This document shows, in pieces, positions 1 to 9,600 of a stretch of DNA of 64,000 bases (the first letter of the stretch is position 1; the number at the start of each line of letters is the position of its first letter). The notes below the pieces were generated by a model. It saw only the letters and a program-made list of their open reading frames with translations, was not told the DNA's origin and did no database searches. The stretch spans positions 62,001 to 126,000 of the forward strand of contig NZ_SDSD01000002.1 in the NCBI RefSeq assembly GCF_004798965.1. Reading direction: 5' to 3'. Source of the DNA: Onishia niordana. Its GTDB lineage: Bacteria > Pseudomonadota > Gammaproteobacteria > Pseudomonadales > Halomonadaceae. The position numbers were made by a program, and so were the translations under genes.

Positions 1-8
1 TTAATGGC

Positions 9-440
9 TCAGCACTCTCCCAACCGCTGGGCCTCGATCGTGCTGTGCATCCTTATCGCCCCCATCTGCGTGGTGGTTTCCACGTCTACGCGCCCCTTGG
101 CCCGCTCGCCAAGGAACAGAAGGTTGCCATCGATACTCGCCTCGCCGCCGTTACCCCGACAGATCATTCGGTAATCCATGCGCTGTTGATTGCTGGTCGA
201 CTCGATCAGCTCACAGCCCTCCTGCTCCTGAATAAGGGAGCGTTGAGCATCGGCAATATCGGCCTTCGTCAGGCATTCCTGATGGGATTCCGTCTGATCG
301 GGAATCGGCAGGTCGCCCTCGACTTTGGTCACACTATTGAACTCCCACATGCCGGGCACCAGATCCGGCGTACTCTCCTGAGCGAGCAGCGTGGCAGATG
401 ACATCAGCAAGACGAGAGCGAGTGGCAAAACAGGCGACAT
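9..440 (-). CDS. DUF3617-family secreted protein
   Basis: The 143-residue product starts with a hydrophobic signal peptide (about residues 1-20, ending near LLAQ), so it is probably exported to the periplasm. The mature part resembles DUF3617 proteins: an early GMWEF motif and four cysteines (in HQECL, EGCEL, MICRG and the C-terminal GEC) that could form two disulfides. No enzymatic function is known for the family. The gene lies near the left edge with no neighbour visible on its downstream side, so operon context cannot be judged. The family assignment rests on overall pattern recognition. Confidence 0.75.
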   Translation of the reverse strand: MSPVLPLALVLLMSSATLLAQESTPDLVPGMWEFNSVTKVEGDLPIPDQTESHQECLTKADIADAQRSLIQEQEGCELIESTSNQQRMDYRMICRGNGGEASIDGNLLFLGERAKGRVDVETTTQMGAIRMHSTIEAQRLGEC

Positions 441-705
441 GGCAACGACTCCAGAAAGGGTGGTCTTTCAAGCGTAGACCAGAGTGCCTGCAGCAGGCCG
501 ACGCGAGCACCTAATAAAGCTGTTTCCTCTAAAACCGTTTCCCCACCAGGCCGCTGAGATTGCCCCGTCAACCGATGCGGCCGATGAACTGTTGGGCTGC
601 GTTGACCCGTTATAAGCGAAAGTCCAAAAGCGTTGGTAGCATGCATTGAGGGCTGCCCTGCTATGCTGTCATTCACCCTTCAGTCATCATTTTTCAGGAT
701 GCGTC
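441..705. other. Intergenic region between DUF3617 gene and metY
   Basis: This is a divergent intergenic stretch that should hold both promoters. I found no convincing -35/-10 pair and no recognisable SAM or other riboswitch fold ahead of metY. A TTG at 646 opens a longer in-frame reading frame into metY, but the extra 20 residues look non-coding. Confidence 0.4.
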
Positions 706-1980
706 ATGAAAAGAGAAACGCTCGCTCTTCACCACGGTTACTCCCCGGATAATCAGAATGCCGTGGCCGTGCCGATCCATCAGACGACCTCATTTGCCTT
801 CGACAACGCCCAGCATGCCGCCGACCTGTTCGACCTGAAGGTCGAGGGCAACATCTATTCACGAATCATGAACCCGACCTGTGCCGTGCTCGAAGAGCGC
901 GTCGCGGCCCTTGAGGGCGGTATCGCAGGATTGGCAGTGGCCTCGGGCATGGCGGCGATCACCTACGCGATCCAGACCATCGCCGAAGCAGGCGACAACA
1001 TCGTGTCGATCAGCGAGCTCTACGGCGGCACCTATAATCTGTTCGCTCATACCCTGCCCCGCCAGGGTATCTCCGTGCGCTTTGCCGACAAGGATGATCT
1101 GGACGGTATCGACGCCCTGATCGATGATCACACCAAGGCGGTGTTCTGCGAGAGCGTCGGTAACCCCTCAGGCGGCGTTGTCGACCTTAGGGCACTGGCC
1201 GATATCGCCCATCGACACGGCGTGCCGTTGATCGTCGATAACACCGTGCCCACGCCCTTCCTGTGGCGCCCTATCGAACATGGTGCGGATATCGTCATCC
1301 ACTCGGCTACCAAGTACATCGGCGGCCATGGCACCACGGTGGGCGGCGTGATCGTGGACTCCGGCAAGTTCCCCTGGGCCGATCACCCCAAGCGTTTCTC
1401 GCTCTTGACCGAACCGGACGTGTCCTATCATGGCGTCAGCTATACGCGCGACGTCGGCGATGCGGCCTTCATCGCCCGTGCCCGAGTGGTGCCACTGCGC
1501 AACATGGGCGCGGCCCTGTCGGCTCAGGCTGCCTGGAACCTGCTGCAGGGGCTCGAGTCGTTATCCCTGCGCATCGAGCGTATCTGCGACAACGCCCTCA
1601 AGGTGGCCACCTATCTGGAACAGCACCCCCATGTCACCTGGGTACAGTACGCTGGCCTTGAGAGTCACAAGGATCACGGCCTCGCCAAACGCTACATGGA
1701 TGGCCGCGCATCCGGCATCCTGAGTTTCGGCATCGAGGGCGGGCGCGAGGCCGGTGCTCGCTTCTACGATGCCCTGCAACTGATCCTGCGCCTGGTCAAT
1801 ATCGGCGATGCCAAGACCTGCTCGTCCATCCCCGCCTCGACGACGCACCGCCAACTCAACGACGAAGAGCTCAAGGCCGCCGGCGTGCGTCCCGACATGG
1901 TGCGCCTGTCGATTGGCATCGAACACGTCGACGACATCATCGCCGATCTTGATCAGGCACTGGCGGCCTCACAGGCCTAG
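706..1980 (+). CDS. metY: O-acetylhomoserine sulfhydrylase (aminocarboxypropyltransferase)
   Basis: A PLP-dependent Cys/Met-metabolism enzyme that makes homocysteine from O-acetylhomoserine and sulfide in direct-sulfhydrylation methionine synthesis; cytosolic. The 424-residue length is normal for MetY. Seen in the sequence: the N-terminal pattern YSPDNQNAVAVPIHQTTSF, the YSRIMNPT segment that binds PLP phosphate, and the PLP lysine in HSATKYIGGHG (K203). The ATG at 706 is preferred over an upstream TTG because AGGA sits 6 nt before it and the protein then begins MKRETLALHHG as in the family. The gene appears monocistronic. A cystathionine gamma-synthase role is less likely given the length and the MetY-specific insertion. 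Confidence 0.92.
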   Translation: MKRETLALHHGYSPDNQNAVAVPIHQTTSFAFDNAQHAADLFDLKVEGNIYSRIMNPTCAVLEERVAALEGGIAGLAVASGMAAITYAIQTIAEAGDNIVSISELYGGTYNLFAHTLPRQGISVRFADKDDLDGIDALIDDHTKAVFCESVGNPSGGVVDLRALADIAHRHGVPLIVDNTVPTPFLWRPIEHGADIVIHSATKYIGGHGTTVGGVIVDSGKFPWADHPKRFSLLTEPDVSYHGVSYTRDVGDAAFIARARVVPLRNMGAALSAQAAWNLLQGLESLSLRIERICDNALKVATYLEQHPHVTWVQYAGLESHKDHGLAKRYMDGRASGILSFGIEGGREAGARFYDALQLILRLVNIGDAKTCSSIPASTTHRQLNDEELKAAGVRPDMVRLSIGIEHVDDIIADLDQALAASQA

Positions 1981-2027
1981 CGACTTCGGCTTTATTGGCC
2001 AAGCGTCACGTCTGCCACGCATAAAAA

Positions 2028-2048
2028 AGCCCCCTCATTGAGGGGGCT
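2028..2048 (-). terminator. Rho-independent terminator of the K+ channel gene
   Basis: The stem AGCCCCCT/AGGGGGCT with a short loop is followed on the minus strand by a T run (six A's at 2023-2028 on the plus strand). It lies 58 bp past the channel stop and may also stop metY from the other side. An almost identical terminator sits at 4524-4542. Confidence 0.85.
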
Positions 2049-2105
2049 AACTCATTCTGACAAGGGGGGATCCCGGCACGCTCACGCGCGACAGGTGATG
2101 TCTCA

Positions 2106-3863
2106 TCATCGGGGCTGACGACCGTTCGGCGCCGCATCGCGGCGACGACGCATAAGCTTATCCTTCAGCCACACGAACACGGCCCCGCGGGGCTCATCGA
2201 CACCCGTCACCACATACCGAAGCGTATAAGGGTTATGCAGTGTCGCCTGCAGCATCGACTCTACCCACTGTATCCCGCAGAAAAGAATCTCGTCACCGGC
2301 TTCGAGCTGACACGCCTCATGGGGAAGCATGATCGAATGGCCTGCCCGGCGTATCGCGAGTGCCTCGCAAGGGAACTTCTCCGGGAACTTGCGCGCATCA
2401 CGGCACAAGGCGGCAAGCGTGACCTCGCCTTCGTTATGCAGATATTCGGTCACCGCCGGCGCCGCTTCCGGGACCAGCCTGATCGACCACAGGTGCGGGG
2501 GACGCTCAGCCAAGACGGCCTTTAGCCGAGTCGTGACGGCCCTGGTCTCCTCCGGTTCACGCTCCGCTAGCCAGTCGATCAGCTCCTGAACGAGGGGCGA
2601 AATCAAAAGCTTCAGGATCCGACGTGCCGTTGTCAGGCTGTGCTGAAGGATCAAGTCGGCTCGGGCCGCATCGAACGCGAGCTGATTCTCGTGACTGTTC
2701 TGGCGTACGATGCGCAATGCATCAGGGTTGAGCGCGTTAACTGACAACAGCGTACTGAGATTGTCGGCATCGCGATTCGTCGCGATGACGATTCCTGCCG
2801 CATCTTCAATTCCCGCCGTCACCAGGGCCGCATGATCGGCGTGCTGCTGAACCAAGAACGTATCTTTCCCCGCCTGGTTGGTCTCCACGTCCGGGTCGAT
2901 AATGCATGTGTTGACGCCATGCGCCTGAAGGTCGTGATGTATCCAGCGCCCCATCCGCCCATATCCGCACAGGATCCATTTACCTCGCGGCACCTGTATC
3001 AGCTCTCCGAGCTTGACGCCACGTTGCCCTACAACCCACGCATTGAGGTTATGCAGTTCGGGGCGTGCGATCGCCCAGGAAACAAGCTGGGCGAATATCT
3101 CGAAGGGATCGACAACCGTGACATTCTCGAGCGACCGCAGATTGGCCTCGTGGCGGGCAGAGGTCGAACGACAGATAACGGGAAGCTGCGGATTGAGGTG
3201 GCGTGCCATTACCGCGATCTTGAGATTGACATCATCGTCGTTGGTCAACGCGACCAGGGCCCGACATGCAGGGTGTTCCAGCCCCGCGGCCAGCAGGTGT
3301 TTCGGCACACTGGCGTCCGCATGGAGTCCTGGCATCGCGACCCGGTAATCGCGAACACCCAGAGCCTTGATGCGTTCCGGGTCGGAATCGAGTATCACCG
3401 CGCGCATCAGGTGGTCGCTCAGCCCCCGGGCAAGCAGACTGCCGGCATCGCCAAAACCGCAGAGGATGACGAAGGGCTCCACGTTGTGCTTGACCCTGCG
3501 GGCGAACCTGAACCCATCCATGGCTCGGATGAAGTGGGGATTCTGCACCAGGCGAATCAGGGAACCGATCGCATAGAACCACGCGATGACGCCGGTATAG
3601 AGACAGAAGATCGTCCATAGGCGCTGTTCCTCGCTGAAGCCGTTCGGCAGTTCACCGAAACCAGTCGTGGTCGCCGTATAGGTGAAGAAATAGAAGGCAT
3701 GGAAGAGGCTCATGTGCGTCGTCTCACCATCGACGACCTGGCCTGGCATCAGCGCCATGCCCATGATGCCCAACGAATACACGAACAGCAGTACGAACAG
3801 GGGCCGGCGCATAAAGCGCAGGACAATCATTGCCACGCGGTCGAGATCGGAGGTATTTCTCAC
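2106..3863 (-). CDS. Two-TM potassium channel with tandem RCK (TrkA-N) domains
   Basis: A predicted inner-membrane K+ channel, probably tetrameric. TM1 is about residues 21-41, the pore helix 55-66, the selectivity filter TTTGFGE about 65-71, and TM2 about 83-105. Two nucleotide-binding RCK domains follow, with glycine-rich motifs CGFGDAG (about 135-141) and CGYGRMG (about 300-306); the C-terminal TrkA-C-like part runs to residue 585. The filter is GFG rather than GYG, a variant known in K+ channels. Having both RCK domains on one chain resembles MthK/GsuK-type gating by ligands or NAD(H), which is an inference. It lies 117 bp downstream of the DUF6394 gene on the same strand and ends before a strong terminator. 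Confidence 0.88.
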   Translation of the reverse strand: MRNTSDLDRVAMIVLRFMRRPLFVLLFVYSLGIMGMALMPGQVVDGETTHMSLFHAFYFFTYTATTTGFGELPNGFSEEQRLWTIFCLYTGVIAWFYAIGSLIRLVQNPHFIRAMDGFRFARRVKHNVEPFVILCGFGDAGSLLARGLSDHLMRAVILDSDPERIKALGVRDYRVAMPGLHADASVPKHLLAAGLEHPACRALVALTNDDDVNLKIAVMARHLNPQLPVICRSTSARHEANLRSLENVTVVDPFEIFAQLVSWAIARPELHNLNAWVVGQRGVKLGELIQVPRGKWILCGYGRMGRWIHHDLQAHGVNTCIIDPDVETNQAGKDTFLVQQHADHAALVTAGIEDAAGIVIATNRDADNLSTLLSVNALNPDALRIVRQNSHENQLAFDAARADLILQHSLTTARRILKLLISPLVQELIDWLAEREPEETRAVTTRLKAVLAERPPHLWSIRLVPEAAPAVTEYLHNEGEVTLAALCRDARKFPEKFPCEALAIRRAGHSIMLPHEACQLEAGDEILFCGIQWVESMLQATLHNPYTLRYVVTGVDEPRGAVFVWLKDKLMRRRRDAAPNGRQPR

Positions 3864-3980
3864 GCGTTCAACCCTCCCACGGGCTGTACCAGATTGCGGC
3901 TATCACGCTGCACCAGTCTCCAAGCCATGCAAGGCTCTGCTTGAAGACTCGGCGAGTGATGGCCAGTTGTCGGGCATGGC

Positions 3981-4364
3981 CTAGCGCCGCGAGAGCAGCG
4001 TGTCGCCGACAAGAATCACTGTGGCGATGATATTCGCAATCAGCGCCCCCGTTGCGATCGAGACGATATCCGCCATGTCGCCAGGCACCGGTCCCCCCCC
4101 GTCACCGGGTTCCGCGACGATCCACACGACGCGTGCCGTGATCAGTAGAAGGCCAGCCACCAGGCCGGACGCCAGCAGCAACGCGCCGGTCTGAGAGCGA
4201 TCCCCCAGTTTCAAGCCGATCGCCACCAAGTTGACGATGATAGTGAAGGTGAGAATCCAGACATTGTGATGAGCAGGGGTCGCAACACCTCCCGCGACGA
4301 ACGCGTAATTGAGGCTTAAGGTAAGAATGATGAAAAAGCCGAATACGACACGTTCGAGATTCAT
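3981..4364 (-). CDS. DUF6394-family membrane protein
   Basis: The 127-residue protein has about four hydrophobic segments (about 5-27, 35-52, 61-84, 98-122). The central LKLGDRSQTGALLLASGLVA stretch and the AHHNV motif match what I remember of DUF6394. No function is known. It is co-directional with and 117 bp upstream of the two-RCK K+ channel gene, and similar terminators bracket the pair, so the two may be co-transcribed and the protein could be a channel accessory subunit (inference). Confidence 0.7.
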   Translation of the reverse strand: MNLERVVFGFFIILTLSLNYAFVAGGVATPAHHNVWILTFTIIVNLVAIGLKLGDRSQTGALLLASGLVAGLLLITARVVWIVAEPGDGGGPVPGDMADIVSIATGALIANIIATVILVGDTLLSRR

Positions 4365-4523
4365 GAACCCGCTCCTGACCGAGATGCGCCATCAGTATAA
4401 GCATCAGTCTCCGTTGACTGCGAACGCCAACGCCCAGATGGGCTCGGCCGATGGCCGGATGACATTATCCGATGTGTGCATGGACATAGGGGCCGCCGCC
4501 TTGCCCTCAATACCCACAAAAAA

Positions 4524-4542
4524 GCCCCCTCACTGAGGGGGC
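4524..4542 (-). terminator. Rho-independent terminator of nemA
   Basis: The stem GCCCCCT/AGGGGGC is followed on the minus strand by a six-T run (A's at 4518-4523). It lies 42 bp beyond the nemA stop and is nearly the same sequence as the terminator at 2028-2048. Confidence 0.85.
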
Positions 4543-4583
4543 AAAAGGGGCAAAGCATCGGCCAGTCACAAGGCCAGAACCAA

Positions 4584-5702
4584 TCAGTCGCGGCGATCAA
4601 AGCCGTTGTCGAGGAAGGGATAATCGGTGTAACCCTTCTCGTCGCCACCATAGAAGGTGTCCGGATTCGGCTCGTTGAGCTCGGCCCCCACACGGAAGCG
4701 CTCGACGAGGTCCGGGTTAGCGATGTAGGAACGCCCGATCGCAACCGCATCGGCAATGCCATCGCTAATAATCCGCTCACTGCGCTCGGCGTCATAGTGG
4801 CCGCAGAAGATCAGACTACCGGTAAAACGCGCCCGCATCGCACGACGGAAGTCGTCGCTGAATTGGATGTCACCACCGGCCCAATCGGGCTCATTGACGT
4901 GTACATACGCCAGGCCACGCTTGGATAGCTGCTCAAGGAGATAGAATGTCATCGCCTCGGACTCATCGTCGGTCAGCCCGAAAATCTCGATGAAGGGCGT
5001 CAGGCGAATGCCGGTGAGCTTCGGGCCAAACACCTCGGCGACTGCGTCGACCACTTCCAATGGGAAGCGCGCACGGTTTTCAAGCGAACCACCGTACTGG
5101 TCGGTACGCTGGTTAGTCCCGGTGGCCAGGAACTGGTTGAGCAGGTAGGCATTGGCGGCATGCACCTCGATCATGTCGAAACCGGCCCGCTTGGCGCGGA
5201 TGGCCGCCTGGCGATAGTCCTCGACAATGCCGGGAATCTCGTCGGTCTCCAGCGCCCGCGGGGTGCTGGTCTCATGCCGGCCGGCCGTGCCGTCCTCGAA
5301 CTCCACGAAACATTGAGCGCCCTCGCCCTTCAGCGCGCTGGGCGCCACCGGCGCCTGGCCGTCCGGCTGCACCATCTCGTGAGAGACGCGGCCAACGTGC
5401 CACAACTGCAGCGCCATGCGCCCACCCTTGGCATGCACGGCGTCCACGACGCCCTTCCAGCCGGCTTCCTGTTCGTCAGTCCAGATACCCGGCGTATACA
5501 CATAGCCCCGAGCCGTCGGTGAGATATTGGTCGCTTCACTGACGATCAGTCCCGCGCCGGCGCGTTGGCCATAGTAGGCCTCCTGCAACTTGCCCGGCAC
5601 GCTGTCAGGCGTACGGGCACGGGTCAGCGGCGCCATCAGAATACGGTTGGGCAGCGTCAGGCTACCCAAGCGGGTCGGTGTCAATAAGGTTTCGTTCGCC
5701 AT
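4584..5702 (-). CDS. nemA: Old Yellow Enzyme-family alkene reductase (NemA-like)
   Basis: An FMN-dependent NAD(P)H oxidoreductase of the Old Yellow Enzyme family that reduces activated C=C bonds such as N-ethylmaleimide, enones and nitrate esters; cytosolic TIM barrel. The 372 residues are full length. Seen: N-terminal LPNRILMAPLTR; the substrate-anion pair H181/N184 and catalytic Y186 in HAANAYLLNQFL; the OYE signature around QYGGSLENR; and the FMN-phosphate loop AVAIGRSYIANPDL near the C-terminus. It is followed by its own terminator and no TetR-type nemR regulator is adjacent. NemA and closely related alkene reductases cannot be told apart from sequence alone. Confidence 0.9.
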   Translation of the reverse strand: MANETLLTPTRLGSLTLPNRILMAPLTRARTPDSVPGKLQEAYYGQRAGAGLIVSEATNISPTARGYVYTPGIWTDEQEAGWKGVVDAVHAKGGRMALQLWHVGRVSHEMVQPDGQAPVAPSALKGEGAQCFVEFEDGTAGRHETSTPRALETDEIPGIVEDYRQAAIRAKRAGFDMIEVHAANAYLLNQFLATGTNQRTDQYGGSLENRARFPLEVVDAVAEVFGPKLTGIRLTPFIEIFGLTDDESEAMTFYLLEQLSKRGLAYVHVNEPDWAGGDIQFSDDFRRAMRARFTGSLIFCGHYDAERSERIISDGIADAVAIGRSYIANPDLVERFRVGAELNEPNPDTFYGGDEKGYTDYPFLDNGFDRRD

Positions 5703-5905
5703 TCGGCAACTCCCGTTTCAATAGCTTCAAGGCTTGATTCAGCGCGTCTGCACGATCGCCAAGTTGATTAGACCAGTTTACTAGTAACGTTGAAGAGCTG
5801 ACCAGTCCGTACTAATAATTAGCGCCATAAGTAAAAATCATCGCAGCATAGCGATATTTGCGTGACGATGCTTAGTACAAAAAAGCAGCAATCACAGGAG
5901 GACAG

Positions 5906-6409
5906 ATGGAGCTGAGATTCGACGATCCGCAGGAGCAACAGCGCTGGTATGCCGTGGATGACGGCGTCATGGGCGGCGTGTCCCAGAGCGCCTTCAGCGT
6001 TTCTCACGGCGAGGGCCGCTTTCATGGCGAGGTATCGCTTGAGAACGGCGGCGGCTTTGCGTCTGTTCGCCGCGACCCCGATGCTTTCGAGCCAAGCTTC
6101 GCCCTGGCCAAATCAGTGTCCATCACGGTACGCGGCGATGGACGCCCCTATCAGCTCCGCCTGAAGAGCACGGCACTTGGCGATTCAAGCGCTTACCGCG
6201 TGACCTTCACCCCGCGTGAAGATACCTGGGAGACATTCACCTTTAGCTGGGAAGCCTTTGAAGCGGTTAAACGCGGCACCGTGCTGAGTGACGCCCCACC
6301 GCTGATACCTGCCGACATTCACCAAATCGGCTTCCTGATTGCCGACCGCACCGCCGGGCCCTTTTGCCTGCAGGTTGAGAAAGTGGTCATCAATTTTGAT
6401 GAAGTATGA
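5906..6409 (+). CDS. CIA30-family protein
   Basis: The 167-residue protein matches the CIA30 (complex I intermediate-associated protein 30) family: early DDPQEQQRWYAVDDGVMGG with the hallmark DGVMGGVSQS, then FRGEVS-like and GFASVR strands and a C-terminal IGFLIADRTAGPF strand. The fold is a galactose-binding-like jelly roll. The eukaryotic member helps assemble NADH dehydrogenase; bacterial members are uncharacterised. There is no signal peptide. The start is set by AGGAGG ending 4 nt before the ATG. It is divergent from nemA and convergent with the giant gene. Confidence 0.85.
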   Translation: MELRFDDPQEQQRWYAVDDGVMGGVSQSAFSVSHGEGRFHGEVSLENGGGFASVRRDPDAFEPSFALAKSVSITVRGDGRPYQLRLKSTALGDSSAYRVTFTPREDTWETFTFSWEAFEAVKRGTVLSDAPPLIPADIHQIGFLIADRTAGPFCLQVEKVVINFDEV

Positions 6410-6500
6410 GGGTAACGCGAGGCATGGTCTCGCCGGACACGCTAAAGCGTAAGGCATGCGAGGCCCCTCACTTCATAGTGCTTCAAGCAGGCACAAAAAA

Positions 6501-6528
6501 CTGCGCGCACCCAGAGTGATGCGCGCAG
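6501..6528 (-). terminator. Rho-independent terminator of the giant secreted-protein gene
   Basis: The 9-bp stem CTGCGCGCA/TGCGCGCAG has a 10-nt loop and is followed on the minus strand by six T's (A's at 6495-6500). It lies 150 bp past the stop of the giant gene. There is no T run on the plus-strand side, so it serves mainly the minus strand. Confidence 0.85.
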
Positions 6529-6677
6529 TGAAGCCTTCTACCTGCATGGGAACGTTTCAGGCCTGCTCCCATCTTTCAGCTTGCGTCTGAGAGTGGCCGG
6601 AAAGCGCGTCGTACCTCACGCATTCTTCTTCTCCGGCTCACCTGCACACGCATTTCTCGCCATTTACATGCTGGCTG

Positions 6678-9600
6678 TCATAGCAGGCCTCCCTGGTCTT
6701 CCGCCTGGACACCCTGGAGCGCCACATCGTCGCTCATCGGCGCGTCGTCATCGGCAGGCGCCGGGGTCGCATCGCTGTCGTCGGACATGGTCATCAACGT
6801 GGTCACGCTCGGAGCGCTGGCCGGTGCCACATCCGGATCACGAGTGATCTGGAAGGACGCCAGGTCCTGCGAGCCGCCGTTGAAAGTGATGCGGAGTACC
6901 TGCACCCCTTCTTCCAGGTCCAGAGTCAACGAGGGCCCATCGACATAGACGCCCCAAGCACCGGAGTTCGGCACCGAACCACTTGCCTGATCGTAGAAGC
7001 CCCCCTCCTGCTCAACCGCCGCAGTGATAGTACGACCATTGTTAGGTGACGAGGTCACAAACGATAGGGTGTGGCTTCCTGCCTCTTCGACGTTGATGGT
7101 GTATTCCACCCATTCACCGTCATCCACCCAGCCAATCGCCTCGCCCTGCCCGACGATATCCACCCCTTCCTCAGAGCGGAAGTCCGAACCAATCTGCGTG
7201 GCATCGGCATCGTTGTAGGCAACGTCCTGACCCCCCTCGTCGAACTGAGCGGCATCCAGCGCCAGACCGTCGTCGGCATCCACCAGCCAGGGAGTGCCAC
7301 CTGCGTTGAAGGCCTGCTGTCCATCGCGCGCCAGACTGAATGAGGCCAGATCCTGCGACCCGCCATTGAAGGTCAGTCGCAGCACCTGCTCGCCGGCCTC
7401 CAACGCCACCTGGGTGGCATCGGTGGGCTGGAAGTCGCCCCAGCCGCCGGTCGGCGATATCACCACCGGATCGGTCGATACGTAGGGCGTGCCGTCGCCT
7501 TTGGTAAAGGTCGCCGCGATGCTGCGCTGAGCACCGCTACCATCGCCAAGGGCTGACAGGAACGACAGGTCGTAAACCCCCGCCTGCTGGATGTTGAGGG
7601 TGTATTCCACCCACTCGCCCTCATCTACCCAGCCGATCGCATCACCGTCGCCGACAATATCCACGCCATCGCCGGGACGCACCGCCGTACCAATCTGGGC
7701 GGCATCGGCATCGTTGTAGGCGATGTCCTGGCCTCCCTCGTCGTAGTTCACCGCATCGAGGCTGAAGCTACTGCCTACCTCCCAGGCCGCGCCATCCGGC
7801 GTAAAGGCCTGCTGGCCGTCATCCACCGGTGCTTCCTCAACCGCTAACGTAAACGCCGTTTGAACGCTGTCCTGACCATCCGTAGCCGTCACGATAACGT
7901 CAAAGCTTCCCGCGCTTGTCGCCGTACCGGAGAACACGCCTGCCGTCGACATCGATATGCCACTGGGCAGGCCGCTGGCGGTATAGGTCAAGCTATCGCC
8001 ATCGCCATCGACAAACGCATCGTCCGGCAGACTGAAGTCGATTGCTTCGCCTTCCACCATCGTGATGTCATTAATACCGGCCTCCACCTCCGGGGCCTGG
8101 TTGACCGGGGTGGGATCAACAGGCACTAGGTTAAACGAGGCCAGATCCATGGGCCCACCATTGAAGGTCAGCCGCAGCACCTGCTCACCCGCTTCGAGCG
8201 CTACCTGGGTAGTGTCAGTCTGGGTGAAGTTCGTCCAACTGCCTGTTGGAGACACACCAACCGGTGAGGCCGTCGCGTAGGGCGTGTCGCCCTTGGCAAA
8301 GCTCGCGGTAACCGAGCGTGCGGCCGGGCTGGAGGAGGCCAATGCGGTCAGGAAATCCAGTTCGTAGACGCCGTCTTCCGCCACATTGATGGTGTATTCC
8401 ACCCACTCGCCGTCTTCGATGAAGCCGATCGCCTGCGAGGGCGTGGAGATATCCACCGCCTCGTCGGACCGGAAGGCATCACCCTGGTGGGCAGCGGTGG
8501 TATCGTTATAGGCGACGTCCTGGCCACCGTTGTCATAGAAGCGCGCTTCCAGGCTCAGCCCCTCGGCGCCCACTTCCCAGGCGGTTTGCGTGTCATTAAA
8601 GGCACTCTGACCGTCGTCCACCGGTGCTACAAAGTCCAGGGTGAACGACGCCAGATCCAACTGGCCACCATTAAAGGTCAGCCTCAGCACCTGCTCACCC
8701 TCTTCCAGCTCAAAGGTCAACGGACCGACGGTCTGGAAGCTTGTGAAGCTGCCGGTGTTGGGCAAGGTCTGCACCTGCGCCGGGGTATAGAAACCTGCCC
8801 CCTGTTCGAAGGCGGCGGTGATGGACTTGCCATCGGTGGTCGCGGAGGTCGAGAAGCTAAGCGTATAGGTGCCCGCCGTCTCGACGTTGAGGGTGTACTC
8901 GACCCACTCGCCATCGTCTATGTAACCCAGTGCCTCCGTACCGTTGGAAATATCCACCGCCTCATCGGATCGGAAAGCGGCCCCTGAGTGGCTAGCGGTG
9001 GTGTCGTTATACGCCACGCCCTGCCCACCGTTGTCATACAGTTTGCCCTCGAGTGTCAGGCCTTCGCTGCCTACTGCCCAAGCGGTTTCGGTCGCGTTGA
9101 AGGCGGTCTGATCGACCGGCTCCGGGTCCGGGTTGTCGAGGAAATTCGGCACGCCGTCGTTGTCATCGTCGTCGTACAGATCCACCCGTCCGTTACCGTC
9201 GGCATCTTCCACCCCAGTGGGATCATAGGTGGTTACGTTCTCCACCAAGAAGATGTTGTCGTTGTAGTCGTAGTTCACCCCCGCGTAGTCCTGAATCACG
9301 ATATAGGTATTCGGGATCACGTTGCCGGCACCATCTTTGGCCACATAGACACGAATCAGATGACCGTCATTGTCGTCCCAGTTGAGGTTATTGCCGGGAT
9401 TACCGATGGCATCAATGGTGTCCTCGTAAAGGTTCGCGTCAGGATCAGACCAGGAGATGTAGCCCTGGCGATCAGATATCTCGGCGAAGAAACCGAAGGG
9501 ATCATCGCGCTCGATACTGACGGCGGCTTTCTGGCTGCCACTATTGAGTGCCCGCGGGAACAACGTTTGACCGTCCTGCTCGTCGTGAACGATGACCTCA

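Noticed and set aside
560..705. SAM or SAH riboswitch ahead of metY
   Set aside because: No matching stem arrangement or conserved core was visible in the short leader.
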